A stretch of DNA of 64,000 bases from Streptomyces sp. JHA26 (GTDB lineage: Bacteria; Actinomycetota; Actinomycetes; Streptomycetales; Streptomycetaceae), in NCBI RefSeq assembly GCF_002005565.1, contig NZ_BDJC01000012.1:62001-126000 (forward strand), written 5' to 3'. Numbering within the stretch: the stretch's first letter is position 1; every line of letters starts with the position of its first letter. A program made the position numbers and the translations under genes. The notes under the pieces are model-generated. The model was not told the DNA's origin, did not search any database, and saw nothing but the letters and a program-made list of their open reading frames with translations. Below are positions 10,842-23,943 of the stretch, piece after piece.

Positions 10842-11435
10842 ATGGACAAGCAGGACAGCAGGCGGCAGGACGCGCAGTCCGACGCGCGGCCCGTGCTCGA
10901 GGGCCCCGACATCGCGCGGGTGCTGACCCGCATCGCCCACGAGATCGTCGAACGCGCCAAGGGCGCCGACGACGTGGTGCTCCTCGGCATCCCGACCCGG
11001 GGCGTCTTCCTCGCCCGGCGGCTCGCCGACAAGCTGGAGCAGATCACCGAGCGCACGATGCCGGTCGGCTCGCTCGACATCACCATGTACCGCGACGACC
11101 TGCGCATGCAGCCCCCGCGCGCGCTGGCCCGCACCGAGATCCCCGGTGACGGCATCGACGGACGTCTGGTCGTCCTCGTCGACGACGTCCTCTTCTCCGG
11201 CCGCACCATCCGCGCCGCCCTGGACGCCCTGAACGACATCGGCCGCCCGCGCGCGGTGCAGCTCGCGGTCCTCGTCGACCGCGGCCACCGCGAACTGCCC
11301 ATCCGGGCCGACTACGTCGGCAAGAACCTCCCCACGTCGCTGCGGGAGACGGTCAAGGTCCAGCTCGCCGAGGAGGACGGTCGCGACACCGTGCTGCTCG
11401 GTGCCAAGCCGGACACCCCGGGCGCCCACCCGTAG
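10842..11435 (+). CDS. pyrR: Bifunctional pyr operon regulator / uracil phosphoribosyltransferase PyrR
   Basis: 197 residues, slightly longer than the Bacillus protein owing to about 15 polar N-terminal residues. The PRPP-binding motif '[14 protein letters not shown]' and '[14 protein letters not shown]' are clear. PyrR binds pyr mRNA in response to UMP/UTP and has weak UPRTase activity. The start is ATG 10842 with AAGGAGG upstream, overlapped by a candidate binding hairpin. It is the first gene of the pyrimidine operon. Confidence 0.95.
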   Translation: MDKQDSRRQDAQSDARPVLEGPDIARVLTRIAHEIVERAKGADDVVLLGIPTRGVFLARRLADKLEQITERTMPVGSLDITMYRDDLRMQPPRALARTEIPGDGIDGRLVVLVDDVLFSGRTIRAALDALNDIGRPRAVQLAVLVDRGHRELPIRADYVGKNLPTSLRETVKVQLAEEDGRDTVLLGAKPDTPGAHP

Positions 11436-11549
11436 CCGTCGGCGTACGCCCCCACCGGTGCCGTACGCCCGCTCGGTGTGCCCCCGCACGCGCCCGGGCG
11501 CCCGAATTATCCCGCTCTTCCGCATGAATCGCCTTACGGAGCCTGACAG

Positions 11550-12530
11550 ATGCAGCGTCATCTCATCTCGGCCGCCGACCTCACCCGCGACGACGCCGTC
11601 CTGATCCTCGACACCGCCGAGGAGATGGCCCGGGTCGCGGACCGGCCGATCAAGAAACTGCCGACCCTGCGCGGCCGGACCGTCGTCAACCTCTTCTTCG
11701 AGGACTCCACCCGGACCCGGATCTCCTTCGAGGCCGCCGAGAAGCGGCTGTCCGCGGACGTCATCAACTTCACCGCCAAGGGCTCCAGCGTCTCCAAGGG
11801 CGAGTCCCTCAAGGACACCGCCCAGACCCTGGAGGCGATGGGCGTCGACGCCGTCGTCATCCGCCACGGCGCCTCCGGCGCCCCGTACCGCCTGGCCACC
11901 TCCGGCTGGATCGACGCCCACGTCATCAACGCCGGCGACGGCACCCACCAGCACCCCACCCAGGCCCTGCTGGACGCCTTCACCATGCGCCGCCGCCTGG
12001 TCGGCCGCGACGCCGGCCTCGGCAAGGACCTCGACGGCCGCCGCATCACCCTGGTCGGCGACGTCCTGCACAGCCGCGTCGCCCGCTCCAACGTCGACCT
12101 GCTGCACACCCTCGGCGCCGAGGTCACCCTCGTCGCCCCGCCGACCCTGCTGCCGGTCGGCGTCGAGACCTGGCCCTGCGAGGTCTCCTACGACCTCGAC
12201 TCCACCCTGCCGAAGTCCGACGCGGTGATGATGCTGCGCGTGCAGCGCGAGCGCATGAACGCCGCGTTCTTCCCGACCGAGCGCGAGTACTCCCGCCGCT
12301 ACGGCCTCGACGGCGACCGCATGGCGAAGATGCCCGAACACGCCATCGTGATGCACCCCGGCCCGATGGTCCGCGGCATGGAGATCACCGCCGAGGTCGC
12401 CGACTCCGACCGCTGCACCGTCGTCGAGCAGGTCACCAACGGCGTCTCCGTCCGGATGGCCGTCCTCTACCTGCTGCTCGGCGGCGCCGAACCCGCCGTC
12501 ACCCACGCCCGCACCACCGAGGAGAAGTAA
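11550..12530 (+). CDS. pyrB: Aspartate carbamoyltransferase catalytic subunit
   Basis: 326 residues. It condenses carbamoyl phosphate with aspartate, the first committed step of pyrimidine synthesis. The carbamoyl-phosphate motif '[13 protein letters not shown]' and '[17 protein letters not shown]' (carbamoyl/aspartate site) are intact, as is '[12 protein letters not shown]'. No regulatory pyrI is present. The start is ATG 11550, 114 bases after pyrR, and pyrC follows after four bases. Confidence 0.97.
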   Translation: MQRHLISAADLTRDDAVLILDTAEEMARVADRPIKKLPTLRGRTVVNLFFEDSTRTRISFEAAEKRLSADVINFTAKGSSVSKGESLKDTAQTLEAMGVDAVVIRHGASGAPYRLATSGWIDAHVINAGDGTHQHPTQALLDAFTMRRRLVGRDAGLGKDLDGRRITLVGDVLHSRVARSNVDLLHTLGAEVTLVAPPTLLPVGVETWPCEVSYDLDSTLPKSDAVMMLRVQRERMNAAFFPTEREYSRRYGLDGDRMAKMPEHAIVMHPGPMVRGMEITAEVADSDRCTVVEQVTNGVSVRMAVLYLLLGGAEPAVTHARTTEEK

Positions 12531-12534
12531 GAAG

Positions 12535-13821
12535 ATGAGCAAGACCCTGATCCGCGGTGCGAAGGTCCTCGGCGGCGAGCCGCAGGACGTGCTGATCGAC
12601 GGCGACGTCATCGCCGAGGTGGGCACGGGGCTGAGCGCCGAGGGCGCCGAGGTCGTCGAGGCCGGCGGCAAGGTGCTGCTGCCCGGCCTGGTCGACCTGC
12701 ACACCCACCTGCGCGAACCCGGCCGCGAGGACTCCGAGACCGTCCTCACCGGCACCCGCGCGGCGGCGAGCGGCGGCTACACCAGCGTCTTCGCCATGGC
12801 CAACACCTTCCCGGTCGCCGACACCGCCGGTGTCGTCGAGCAGGTCTGGCGGCTCGGCCAGGAGTCCGGCTACTGCGACGTGCAGCCCATCGGCGCCGTC
12901 ACCGTCGGCCTGGAGGGCGCCAAGCTCGCCGAGCTGGGCGCCATGCACGAGTCCGCGGCCGGCGTCACCGTCTTCTCCGACGACGGCAAGTGCGTCCACG
13001 ACGCCGTGATCATGCGCCGCGCCCTGGAGTACGTGAAGGCCTTCGGCGGCGTCGTCGCCCAGCACGCCCAGGAGCCCCGGCTCACCGAGGGCGCCCAGAT
13101 GAACGAGGGCGTCGTCTCCGCCGAGCTGGGCCTCGGCGGCTGGCCCGCCGTCGCCGAGGAGTCGATCATCGCCCGGGACGTGCTGCTCGCCGAGCACGTC
13201 GGCTCCCGCGTCCACATCTGCCACCTGTCGACCGCCGGCAGCGTCGAGATCGTCCGCTGGGCCAAGTCCCGCGGCATCGACGTCACCGCCGAGGTCACCC
13301 CGCACCACCTCCTCCTCACCGACGAGCTGGTCCGGTCGTACGACCCGGTGTACAAGGTCAACCCGCCGCTGCGCACCGAGCGGGACGTGCACGCCCTGCG
13401 CGAGGCGCTGGCGGACGGCACGATCGACATCGTCGCCACCGACCACGCCCCGCACCCGCACGAGGACAAGGACTGCGAGTGGGCCGCCGCCGCCATGGGC
13501 ATGGTCGGCCTGGAGACCGCACTGTCGGTGGTCCAGGAGACCATGGTGGACACGGGCCTGCTGGACTGGGCCGGCGTCGCCGACCGGATGTCCTTCAAGC
13601 CCGCGCGGATCGGACGGGCCACCGGACACGGCCGTCCCGTCTCGGCTGGTGAGCCCGCCAACCTCACCCTCGTCGACACGGCATACCGTGGCCGGGTGGA
13701 CCCCGCGGGCTTCGCCTCGCGCAGTCGCAACACTCCGTACGAGGGGCGTGAGCTGCCGGGCCGTGTGACGCACACGTGGCTGCGGGGCAAGGCCACGCTC
13801 GTCGACGGGAAGCTCACGTGA
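12535..13821 (+). CDS. pyrC: Dihydroorotase, type I
   Basis: 428 residues. It cyclises N-carbamoyl-aspartate to dihydroorotate with a binuclear zinc centre. Metal-binding '[10 protein letters not shown]', the histidine in '[10 protein letters not shown]' and the catalytic aspartate in '[15 protein letters not shown]' are present. The length and the 'DGDVIAEVG' start region fit the long type I family. It starts four bases after pyrB and ends in GTGA overlap with the following membrane protein. Confidence 0.96.
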   Translation: MSKTLIRGAKVLGGEPQDVLIDGDVIAEVGTGLSAEGAEVVEAGGKVLLPGLVDLHTHLREPGREDSETVLTGTRAAASGGYTSVFAMANTFPVADTAGVVEQVWRLGQESGYCDVQPIGAVTVGLEGAKLAELGAMHESAAGVTVFSDDGKCVHDAVIMRRALEYVKAFGGVVAQHAQEPRLTEGAQMNEGVVSAELGLGGWPAVAEESIIARDVLLAEHVGSRVHICHLSTAGSVEIVRWAKSRGIDVTAEVTPHHLLLTDELVRSYDPVYKVNPPLRTERDVHALREALADGTIDIVATDHAPHPHEDKDCEWAAAAMGMVGLETALSVVQETMVDTGLLDWAGVADRMSFKPARIGRATGHGRPVSAGEPANLTLVDTAYRGRVDPAGFASRSRNTPYEGRELPGRVTHTWLRGKATLVDGKLT

Positions 13822-14393
13822 CATCTGTAGCACCGGTAATCCTGCTGGCCGCCGAGAAGGAATCGGCGGAAGTGACCGACTGGGCCGCCCGCGTCGGCTG
13901 GGTCGTCGGCCTCGGCCTGTTCGTCGCGCTCGTCTACTGGCTGATGCGCGAGGGCTGGAAGTGGCGCGGCACCCTCCAGGGCGACCTGCCCGACCTGCCT
14001 GCCGTGCCGGACGAGCCGGCCCCGGCGAGACTGACGATGGAGGGCCGCTACCACGGCTCCACCACCGCCGGTCAGTGGCTCGACCGCATCGTGGCGCACG
14101 GCCTGGGCACCCGGAGCCGGGCCGAGCTCACGCTGACGGACGCGGGACTGGACGTCGTGCGCCCCGGCGCGACCGACTTCTTCGTCCCCGTCGCCGCGCT
14201 GCGCGGGGCCCGGCTGGACAAAGGCATCGCCGGCAAGGTGCTCACGGAAGGCGGTCTGCTGATCGTCACCTGGGCGCACGGCGACAAACTGATCGACTCC
14301 GGTTTCCGCTCCGACCACGCGGCCGAGCACAACGAATGGGTCGACACCCTGAACGACATGATCAACAAGACGGAAACGGAAGGCGCACGATGA
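13818..14393 (+). CDS. Membrane-anchored PH-like protein within the pyr operon
   Basis: 191 residues from GTG 13818, which overlaps the pyrC stop. One membrane segment lies at about 24-42 ('[18 protein letters not shown]'), followed by a cytosolic domain (about 65-190) with alternating strands, '[31 protein letters not shown]', that resembles bacterial PH-like domains. It ends in ATGA overlap with carA, so it is translated as part of the pyrimidine operon. The product is not a known pyrimidine enzyme. It might place operon products at the membrane, which is speculation. Confidence 0.78.
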   Translation: MTSVAPVILLAAEKESAEVTDWAARVGWVVGLGLFVALVYWLMREGWKWRGTLQGDLPDLPAVPDEPAPARLTMEGRYHGSTTAGQWLDRIVAHGLGTRSRAELTLTDAGLDVVRPGATDFFVPVAALRGARLDKGIAGKVLTEGGLLIVTWAHGDKLIDSGFRSDHAAEHNEWVDTLNDMINKTETEGAR

Positions 14394-15524
14394 CGACCTC
14401 CACCAGGGGAGCCCGCAGGACTCCCGCCGTACTCGTCCTGGAGGACGGCCGGGTCTTCCGCGGCCGCGCCTACGGGGCCGTGGGGGCGACCTTCGGCGAA
14501 GCCGTGTTCTCCACCGGCATGACCGGCTACCAGGAGACCCTCACCGACCCGTCGTACCACCGCCAGGTCGTCGTGATGACCGCCCCGCACGTCGGGAACA
14601 CGGGCGTCAACGACGAGGACATGGAGTCCAAGAAGATCTGGGTCTCCGGGTACGTGGTCCGTGACCCCGCCCGCGTGCCCTCCAGCTGGCGCTCGACGCG
14701 CACGCTGGACGAGGAGCTCGCCGCCCAGGGCGTCGTCGGCATCTCCGGCATCGACACCCGCGCCCTCACCCGCCACCTGCGGGAGCGCGGCGCGATGCGC
14801 GTCGGCATCTTCTCCGGCAACGCGCTGCCCGACGAGGGCACCATGCTCGCCGAGGTCCGCCAGGCCCCCGAGATGAGCGGCGCCGACCTCTCCGCCGAGG
14901 TCGCCACCACCGAGCCGTACGTCGTCCCGGCGATCGGCGAGAAGAAGTTCACCGTCGCCGCCGTCGACCTCGGCATCAAGGGCATGACCCCGCACCGCAT
15001 GGCCGAGCGCGGCATCGAGGTGCACGTCCTGCCCGCCACGGCCACCGTCGAGGACGTCTACGCCGTCGACCCGGACGGCGTGTTCTTCTCCAACGGCCCC
15101 GGCGACCCGTCCACCGCCGACCACCCGGTCTCGGTCATGCAGGGCGTCCTGGAGCGCGGCACCCCGCTGTTCGGCATCTGCTTCGGCAACCAGATCCTGG
15201 GCCGTGCCCTCGGCTTCGGCACCTTCAAGCTGAAGTACGGCCACCGCGGCATCAACCAGCCGGTGCAGGACCGTACGACCGGCAAGGTCGAGGTCACCGC
15301 GCACAACCACGGCTTCGCCGTCGACGCCCCGCTCGACAAGGTCTCCGACACCCCCTACGGCCGCGCCGAGGTCTCCCACGTCTGCCTCAACGACAACGTG
15401 GTGGAGGGCCTCCAGCTCCTCGACAAGCCGGCCTTCAGCGTCCAGTACCACCCCGAAGCGGCGGCCGGTCCGCACGACGCCGCCTACCTGTTCGACCGCT
15501 TCGTCTCCCTGATGGAGGGCCAGC

Positions 15525-15532
<8 letters not shown>
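14390..15532 (+). CDS. carA: Carbamoyl-phosphate synthase small (glutaminase) subunit
   Basis: 380 residues from ATG 14390. It hydrolyses glutamine and passes ammonia to CarB. The C-terminal class I amidotransferase domain has '[12 protein letters not shown]' (catalytic Cys) and '[13 protein letters not shown]' (catalytic His and Glu). The N-terminal CPSase small-chain domain has '[14 protein letters not shown]' and '[15 protein letters not shown]'. The stop overlaps carB by eight bases. Confidence 0.97.
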
Positions 15533-18833
<3,301 letters not shown>

Positions 18834-18841
18834 CACGCCCC

Positions 18842-18871
18842 GAGGGGGACACCGGAAACGGTGTCCCCCTC
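18842..18871. terminator. 13-bp hairpin with GAAA loop between carB and pyrD
   Basis: The arms 18842-18854 and 18859-18871 are perfectly paired around a GAAA tetraloop, starting eight bases after the carB stop. It may be a partial terminator or an RNA processing site that lowers expression of pyrD-pyrF relative to carAB, since no other promoter was recognised before pyrD. Confidence 0.6.
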
Positions 18872-18920
18872 TTCATGAGCCCCGCCCGCACGAGCCCTCA
18901 TGAAGCTCCGACGAGGACAC

Positions 18921-20027
18921 ATGTACAAGATCTTCTTCAAGCTCTTCTTCGCCCGCCTGGACCCCGAGCAGGCCCACCACCTGGCCTTCCGCTGGATCCG
19001 TCTCGCCGCCCGCGTCCCCGTGCTGCGCACCTTCCTCGCCGCCGCGCTCGCGCCCCGCCACAAGGAGCTGCGCACCGAGGCGCTGGGCCTGCGGATGCAC
19101 GGCCCCTTCGGGCTCGCCGCCGGCTTCGACAAGAACGCGGTCGCCATCGACGGCATGGCCATGCTCGGCTTCGACCACGTCGAGATCGGCACCGTGACGG
19201 GGGAGCCGCAGCCCGGCAACCCCAAGAAGCGGCTGTTCCGCCTCGTGGCGGACCGGGCGCTGATCAACCGCATGGGTTTCAACAACGACGGCTCGCGGGC
19301 CGTGGCGGCCCGTCTGGCCTCCCGCAACCCCGTCTTCCGGACCGTCGTCGGCGTCAACATCGGCAAGACCAAGGTCGTCCCGGAGGAGGAGGCCGTCGGC
19401 GACTACGTGAAGTCGGCCGAGCGGCTGGCGCCGTACGCCGACTACCTGGTGGTGAACGTCTCCTCCCCGAACACCCCCGGCCTGCGCAACCTCCAGGCCA
19501 CCGAGGCGCTGCGCCCCCTGCTGAGCGCCGTCCGCGAGGCCGCCGACCGGGCGGTGCCCGCGCGGCGCGTGCCCCTGCTGGTCAAGATCGCCCCGGACCT
19601 CGCCGACGAGGACGTGGACGCGGTCGCCGACCTGGCCGTCGAACTCGGTCTGGACGGCATCATCGCCACGAACACCACCATCGCGCGCGAAGGGCTCGGC
19701 CTGCGGTCGGCGCCCTCCCTGGTCAAGGAGACCGGCGGCCTCTCGGGCGCCCCCCTCAAGGCCCGCTCCCTGGAGGTGCTGCGCCGCCTGTACGCGCGCG
19801 TGGGCGACCGGATCACCCTGGTGGGCGTCGGAGGCGTCGAGACCGCCGAGGACGCCTGGCAGCGCATCCTGGCCGGGGCCACGCTGGTCCAGGGCTACAG
19901 CGCGTTCATCTACGAGGGGCCCTTCTGGGGCCGAGCCATCCACAAGGGGCTCGCCGCCCGTCTGCGGCAGAGCCCGTACGCCACCCTCGCCGACGCGGTC
20001 GGCGCCGACGTGAGGAAGCACGCATGA
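18921..20027 (+). CDS. pyrD: Dihydroorotate dehydrogenase (quinone), class 2
   Basis: 368 residues from ATG 18921, chosen over an in-frame ATG at 18900 because GACGAGGAC lies just upstream and translation begins '[20 protein letters not shown]', a membrane-associating class 2 N-terminus. Family motifs '[16 protein letters not shown]', '[17 protein letters not shown]' and '[17 protein letters not shown]' (catalytic Ser) are intact. It oxidises dihydroorotate with FMN and passes electrons to menaquinone. The stop overlaps pyrF as ATGA. Confidence 0.96.
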   Translation: MYKIFFKLFFARLDPEQAHHLAFRWIRLAARVPVLRTFLAAALAPRHKELRTEALGLRMHGPFGLAAGFDKNAVAIDGMAMLGFDHVEIGTVTGEPQPGNPKKRLFRLVADRALINRMGFNNDGSRAVAARLASRNPVFRTVVGVNIGKTKVVPEEEAVGDYVKSAERLAPYADYLVVNVSSPNTPGLRNLQATEALRPLLSAVREAADRAVPARRVPLLVKIAPDLADEDVDAVADLAVELGLDGIIATNTTIAREGLGLRSAPSLVKETGGLSGAPLKARSLEVLRRLYARVGDRITLVGVGGVETAEDAWQRILAGATLVQGYSAFIYEGPFWGRAIHKGLAARLRQSPYATLADAVGADVRKHA

Positions 20028-20869
20028 CGGTGACGGAACCCTTCGGCGCCCGGCTGCGCCGCGCGATGGACGAACGCGGCCCGCTGTGCGTCGGCATCGA
20101 CCCGCACGCCTCCCTGCTCGCCGAGTGGGGCCTGAACGACGACGTGGCGGGCCTGGAGCGCTTCAGCCGCACCGTCGTCGAGGCGGTGGCCGGCCGGGCC
20201 GCCGTCCTCAAGCCGCAGAGCGCGTTCTTCGAGCGCTTCGGCTCGCGCGGCGTCGCCGTCCTGGAGACGTCGGTCCGGGAGGCCCGGGAGGCCGGCGCGC
20301 TGGTCGTCATGGACGCCAAGCGCGGCGACATCGGCTCGACCATGGCCGCGTACGCCGAGTCCTTCCTGCACGAGGACGCGCCGCTGTTCTCGGACGCGCT
20401 GACCGTCTCCCCGTACCTCGGCTACGGCTCGCTGAAGCCGGCCGTCGACCTGGCGCGGGAGAACGGCGTGGGCCTGTTCGTGCTGGCGCTGACCTCCAAC
20501 CCGGAGGGCGGCGAGGTCCAGCACGCGACGCGCGCCGACGGACGCACCGTCGGGGCGACCGTGCTGGCGCACCTGGCGGCCGAGAACGCGGGGGAGCGCC
20601 CCCTCGGCTCCTTCGGTGCGGTGGTGGGTGCCACGCTCGGCGACCTCTCCTCGTACGACCTGGACATCAACGGCCCGCTCCTGGCACCCGGGATCGGCGC
20701 CCAGGGAGCCACCCCGGCGGACCTGCCACGGGTCTTCGGCGCCGCGGTGCGCAACGTCGTTCCCAACGTCAGCCGGGGTGTTCTGCGCCATGGTCCCGAT
20801 GTGGCCGCGTTGCGGAGCGCCACGGACCGCTTCACGGAGGAGATCGGCGAGGCGGTCTCCGCGGCCTGA
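20024..20869 (+). CDS. pyrF: Orotidine 5'-phosphate decarboxylase, subfamily 2
   Basis: 281 residues, the longer subfamily found in actinobacteria. It decarboxylates OMP to UMP. The catalytic '[18 protein letters not shown]' (Asp-Lys-Asp array) and 'LCVGIDPH' are conserved, as is the phosphate-binding end '[16 protein letters not shown]'. It is the last gene of the pyrimidine operon, coupled to pyrD by ATGA. Downstream DNA is less GC-rich and leads into the sIHF promoter. Confidence 0.96.
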   Translation: MTVTEPFGARLRRAMDERGPLCVGIDPHASLLAEWGLNDDVAGLERFSRTVVEAVAGRAAVLKPQSAFFERFGSRGVAVLETSVREAREAGALVVMDAKRGDIGSTMAAYAESFLHEDAPLFSDALTVSPYLGYGSLKPAVDLARENGVGLFVLALTSNPEGGEVQHATRADGRTVGATVLAHLAAENAGERPLGSFGAVVGATLGDLSSYDLDINGPLLAPGIGAQGATPADLPRVFGAAVRNVVPNVSRGVLRHGPDVAALRSATDRFTEEIGEAVSAA

Positions 20870-20954
20870 CCCTGGATACATCCTCAAATCCGAGGCAGTA
20901 TGTCCTAAATGTCTGGCCTGACGGAGGCTGACCAGGACTTTTCCGCTGTTCTCG

Positions 20955-20983
20955 CTGACTCTGGCGGACTTGACCGCTAGTCT
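20955..20983 (+). promoter_or_regulatory. Candidate promoter of the sIHF gene
   Basis: CTGACT (20955-20960), a 17-base spacer and TAGTCT (20978-20983) fit the Streptomyces HrdB consensus (TTGACN / TANNNT). The predicted transcript start is about 100 bases before the GTG at 21093. The 223-base gap after pyrF is otherwise without a gene. Confidence 0.5.
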
Positions 20984-21092
20984 CCGTCGAGAGTCAACGG
21001 GCGAGCGTGTTGCTCGTGGCTCACCAGGTGTGGGGCGACTAGGTTCCTCACCGGTCCGTATCCGACAGTTCGACATCCGAGGTGACGTAGGC

Positions 21093-21416
21093 GTGGCTCT
21101 TCCGCCCCTTACCCCTGAACAGCGCGCAGCCGCGCTCGAAAAGGCCGCCGCGGCTCGCCGGGAGCGGGCCGAGGTCAAGAATCGACTCAAGCACTCCGGC
21201 GCCTCCCTCCACGAGGTCATCAAGCAGGGCCAGGAGAACGACGTCATCGGCAAGATGAAGGTCTCCGCCCTCCTCGAGTCCCTGCCGGGCGTGGGCAAGG
21301 TCCGCGCCAAGCAGATCATGGAGCGGCTCGGCATCTCCGAGAGCCGCCGCGTGCGGGGGCTCGGTTCCAACCAGATCGCATCCCTGGAGCGTGAGTTCGG
21401 CAGCACGGGCTCCTGA
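21093..21416 (+). CDS. sIHF: Streptomyces integration host factor sIHF (nucleoid protein)
   Basis: 107 residues from GTG 21093, the known Streptomyces length. The frame is open 41 codons further upstream, but that part overlaps the promoter. A long basic N-terminal helix ('[19 protein letters not shown]') is followed by a helix-two-turns-helix region, '[20 protein letters not shown]', that contacts DNA. sIHF is an actinobacterial nucleoid protein unrelated in sequence to E. coli IHF; it affects topology, sporulation and secondary metabolism. gmk starts 37 bases downstream. Confidence 0.95.
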   Translation: MALPPLTPEQRAAALEKAAAARRERAEVKNRLKHSGASLHEVIKQGQENDVIGKMKVSALLESLPGVGKVRAKQIMERLGISESRRVRGLGSNQIASLEREFGSTGS

Positions 21417-21453
21417 GTCCCGGGCACCGTGCGATTGCTGGAATAATCGCTGC

Positions 21454-22047
21454 ATGGCTGCAACACCCCGGGGGACGTCCCCCGTACCCCCGGACGCACG
21501 TCCGCGGCTGACCGTGCTCTCCGGCCCCTCGGGGGTCGGCAAGAGCACGGTCGTCGCCCATATGCGCAAGGAGCACCCCGAGGTCTGGCTCTCGGTGTCG
21601 GCGACGACCCGCAAGCCCCGGCCCGGGGAACAGCACGGAGTCCACTACTTCTTCGTCACCGACGACGAGATGGACAAGCTGATCGCCAACGGCGAGCTGC
21701 TGGAGTGGGCCGAGTTCGCGGGCAACCGCTACGGCACGCCCCGGACCGCCGTGCTGGAGCGCCTGGAGGCCGGTGAGCCGGTGCTGCTCGAGATCGACCT
21801 CCAGGGCGCGCGTCAGGTCCGCGAGTCCATGCCGGAGGCCCGGCTGGTGTTCCTCGCCCCGCCCTCCTGGGAGGAGCTGGTGCGCAGGCTCACCGGCCGG
21901 GGCACCGAACCGCCGGAGGTCATCGAGCGCCGCCTCGCCGCGGCCAAGGTCGAGCTGGCGGCCGAGTCGGAGTTCGACGAGACCCTGGTGAACACCTCCG
22001 TCGAGGACGTGGCGCGCGAGCTGCTAGCCTTGACGAACGTCGTGTGA
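21454..22047 (+). CDS. gmk: Guanylate kinase
   Basis: 197 residues from ATG 21454. It phosphorylates GMP to GDP. The P-loop '[16 protein letters not shown]' and the GMP-binding '[20 protein letters not shown]' are clear, and '[14 protein letters not shown]' is the conserved core. About 20 extra Pro/Ala/Thr-rich residues precede the P-loop. rpoZ follows 67 bases later, the common bacterial arrangement. Confidence 0.96.
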   Translation: MAATPRGTSPVPPDARPRLTVLSGPSGVGKSTVVAHMRKEHPEVWLSVSATTRKPRPGEQHGVHYFFVTDDEMDKLIANGELLEWAEFAGNRYGTPRTAVLERLEAGEPVLLEIDLQGARQVRESMPEARLVFLAPPSWEELVRRLTGRGTEPPEVIERRLAAAKVELAAESEFDETLVNTSVEDVARELLALTNVV

Positions 22048-22114
22048 TCGCGTCAGGTCCCCGACCCCGACCGGTCAGCCGACTGAATCTTTCCCATCCA
22101 TCGGAAGGTAGAGC

Positions 22115-22387
22115 GTGTCCTCTTCCATCTCCGCGCCCGAGGGCATCATCAACCCGCCGATCGACGAGCTCCTCGAGGCCACGGACTCGAAGTACAGCCT
22201 CGTGATCTACGCGGCCAAGCGGGCCCGCCAGATCAACGCGTACTACTCGCAGCTCGGCGAGGGCCTCCTCGAGTACGTCGGTCCTCTCGTCGACACCCAC
22301 GTCCACGAGAAGCCGCTCTCGATCGCCCTGCGCGAGATCAACGCGGGTCTGCTGACGTCCGAGGCCATCGAGGGCCCGGCGCAGTAA
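22115..22387 (+). CDS. rpoZ: RNA polymerase omega subunit
   Basis: 90 residues from GTG 22115, with GGAAGG upstream. It binds the beta' C-terminus and helps assemble RNA polymerase. Conserved features are '[28 protein letters not shown]' at the N-terminus and '[15 protein letters not shown]' near the end, the actinobacterial form. A 16-bp hairpin follows directly. Confidence 0.96.
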   Translation: MSSSISAPEGIINPPIDELLEATDSKYSLVIYAAKRARQINAYYSQLGEGLLEYVGPLVDTHVHEKPLSIALREINAGLLTSEAIEGPAQ

Positions 22388-22424
22388 TGGCGCCAGCAGT
22401 GTTCTCAGCCTGAAGCTGACTTTT

Positions 22425-22459
22425 CCACAGGCCCGGCAGTCCGACTGCCGGGCCTGTGG
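22425..22459. terminator. 16-bp hairpin after rpoZ
   Basis: The arms 22425-22440 (CCACAGGCCCGGCAGT) and 22444-22459 are perfectly complementary with a CCG loop. A TTTT run precedes the 5' arm. It lies between rpoZ and coaBC and probably ends the sIHF-gmk-rpoZ transcript. Confidence 0.82.
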
Positions 22460-22497
22460 TGTGTGATGGGGGCATACGCATCCGAGGTCCGGGAGAG

Positions 22498-23703
22498 ATG
22501 GTGGACAAGCCCAAGGTCGTTCTGGGGGTCAGCGGCGGCATCGCCGCCTACAAGGCCTGCGAGCTGCTGCGCAGGCTCACGGAGTCGGGACACGACGTAC
22601 GCGTCGTCCCCACCGCCTCCGCGCTGCACTTCGTCGGCGCCGCCACCTGGTCCGCCCTGTCCGGCAACCCCGTCTCCGCCGAGGTGTGGGACGACGTCCA
22701 CGAGGTCCCGCACGTACGCATCGGCCAGCACGCCGACCTCGTCGTCGTCGCCCCGGCCACCGCGGACATGCTCGCCAAGGCCGCCCACGGGCTCGCCGAC
22801 GACCTCCTGACCAACACCCTGCTCACGGCCCGCTGCCCGGTCGTCTTCGCGCCCGCCATGCACACGGAGATGTGGGAGCACCCGGCCACCCGGGAGAACG
22901 TGGCGACGCTGCGCCGCCGCGGTGCCGTCGTGATCGAGCCGGCCGTCGGCCGTCTCACCGGCGTCGACACCGGCAAGGGCCGCTTCCCCGACCCGGCCGA
23001 GATCTTCGAGCTGTGCCGCCGCGTCCTCGCCCGGGGCGTGACCGAGCCCGACCTGGCCGGACGGCACGTCGTCGTCAGCGCCGGCGGCACCCGCGAGCCC
23101 CTGGACCCCGTCCGCTTCCTCGGCAACCGCTCCTCGGGCAAGCAGGGCTACGCCCTCGCCCGCACCGCCGCCGCCCGGGGCGCCCGCGTCACGCTGATCG
23201 CGGCGAACGCGTCCCTGCCGGACCCGGCCGGCGTGGACGTCGTCCCGGTGGGCACCGCCGTGGAGCTGCGCGAGGCCGTGCTGCGCGCGGCGGCGGACGC
23301 CGACGCCGTCGTCATGGCCGCCGCGGTCGCGGACTTCCGGCCCGCGGCCCGCGCCGCCGGGAAGATCAAGAAGAAGGACGGCCAGGATCCGGAACCGGTC
23401 ACGCTGGTGCGTAATCCGGACATTCTCGCGGAGGTCTCCGCCGACCGGGCCCGCCCCGGGCAGGTGGTCGTCGGCTTCGCCGCCGAGACGGACGACGTCC
23501 TCGCCAACGGCCGGACCAAGCTCAAGCGCAAGGGCTGCGACCTTCTCGTGGTGAACGAGGTCGGGGAGCGCAGGACCTTCGGATCCGAGGAGAACGAGGC
23601 CGTGGTCCTCGGCGCCGACGGCAGCGAGACCCCGGTGGCGCACGGCCCGAAGGAGGCCCTGGCCGACACGGTGTGGGACCTCGTGGCGGAACGACTCGGC
23701 TGA
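22498..23703 (+). CDS. coaBC: Bifunctional phosphopantothenoylcysteine decarboxylase / synthetase
   Basis: 401 residues from ATG 22498; GTG 22501 is an equally plausible start because GGGAG at 22491-22495 is better spaced for it. CoaC (about 1-185) is a flavoprotein with 'VVLGVSGGIAAYKACELLRRL', the active-site His in 'VPHVRIGQH' and 'PAMHTEMWEHPAT'. CoaB (about 190-400) has 'GGTREPLDPVRFLGNRSSGKQG' nucleotide-binding elements and 'KIKKKDG' near the active site. It makes phosphopantetheine precursors for coenzyme A. The rpoZ hairpin lies just upstream. Confidence 0.95.
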   Translation: MVDKPKVVLGVSGGIAAYKACELLRRLTESGHDVRVVPTASALHFVGAATWSALSGNPVSAEVWDDVHEVPHVRIGQHADLVVVAPATADMLAKAAHGLADDLLTNTLLTARCPVVFAPAMHTEMWEHPATRENVATLRRRGAVVIEPAVGRLTGVDTGKGRFPDPAEIFELCRRVLARGVTEPDLAGRHVVVSAGGTREPLDPVRFLGNRSSGKQGYALARTAAARGARVTLIAANASLPDPAGVDVVPVGTAVELREAVLRAAADADAVVMAAAVADFRPAARAAGKIKKKDGQDPEPVTLVRNPDILAEVSADRARPGQVVVGFAAETDDVLANGRTKLKRKGCDLLVVNEVGERRTFGSEENEAVVLGADGSETPVAHGPKEALADTVWDLVAERLG

Positions 23704-23943
23704 ATGACCCATTCGTTCACCGGTGCTCGCGGACTCCGCACATTCGGGCGTGGCGAGCCTGGTCAACGGCCCTGCGCATTGTGCAGAATGCCCGTGCCGC
23801 AGGTCACAGCCCTCCCGAGAGCTGAGACGGGTGGGTCCGCGGCCGAGTGCGACCGATAAACTGTTCTCGGACGTCGCCGGGTGCAGCTCCCCGTGCCGTC
23901 CACCAATGATCAGCCAGCAGCCGCTGCAACCCCAGGGAGCGTT

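Noticed and set aside
23704..23943. SAM riboswitch upstream of metK
   Set aside because: None of the conserved SAM-I, SAM-II or SAM-IV core strings could be found, only a short CTGCGCATTGTGCAG imperfect palindrome.
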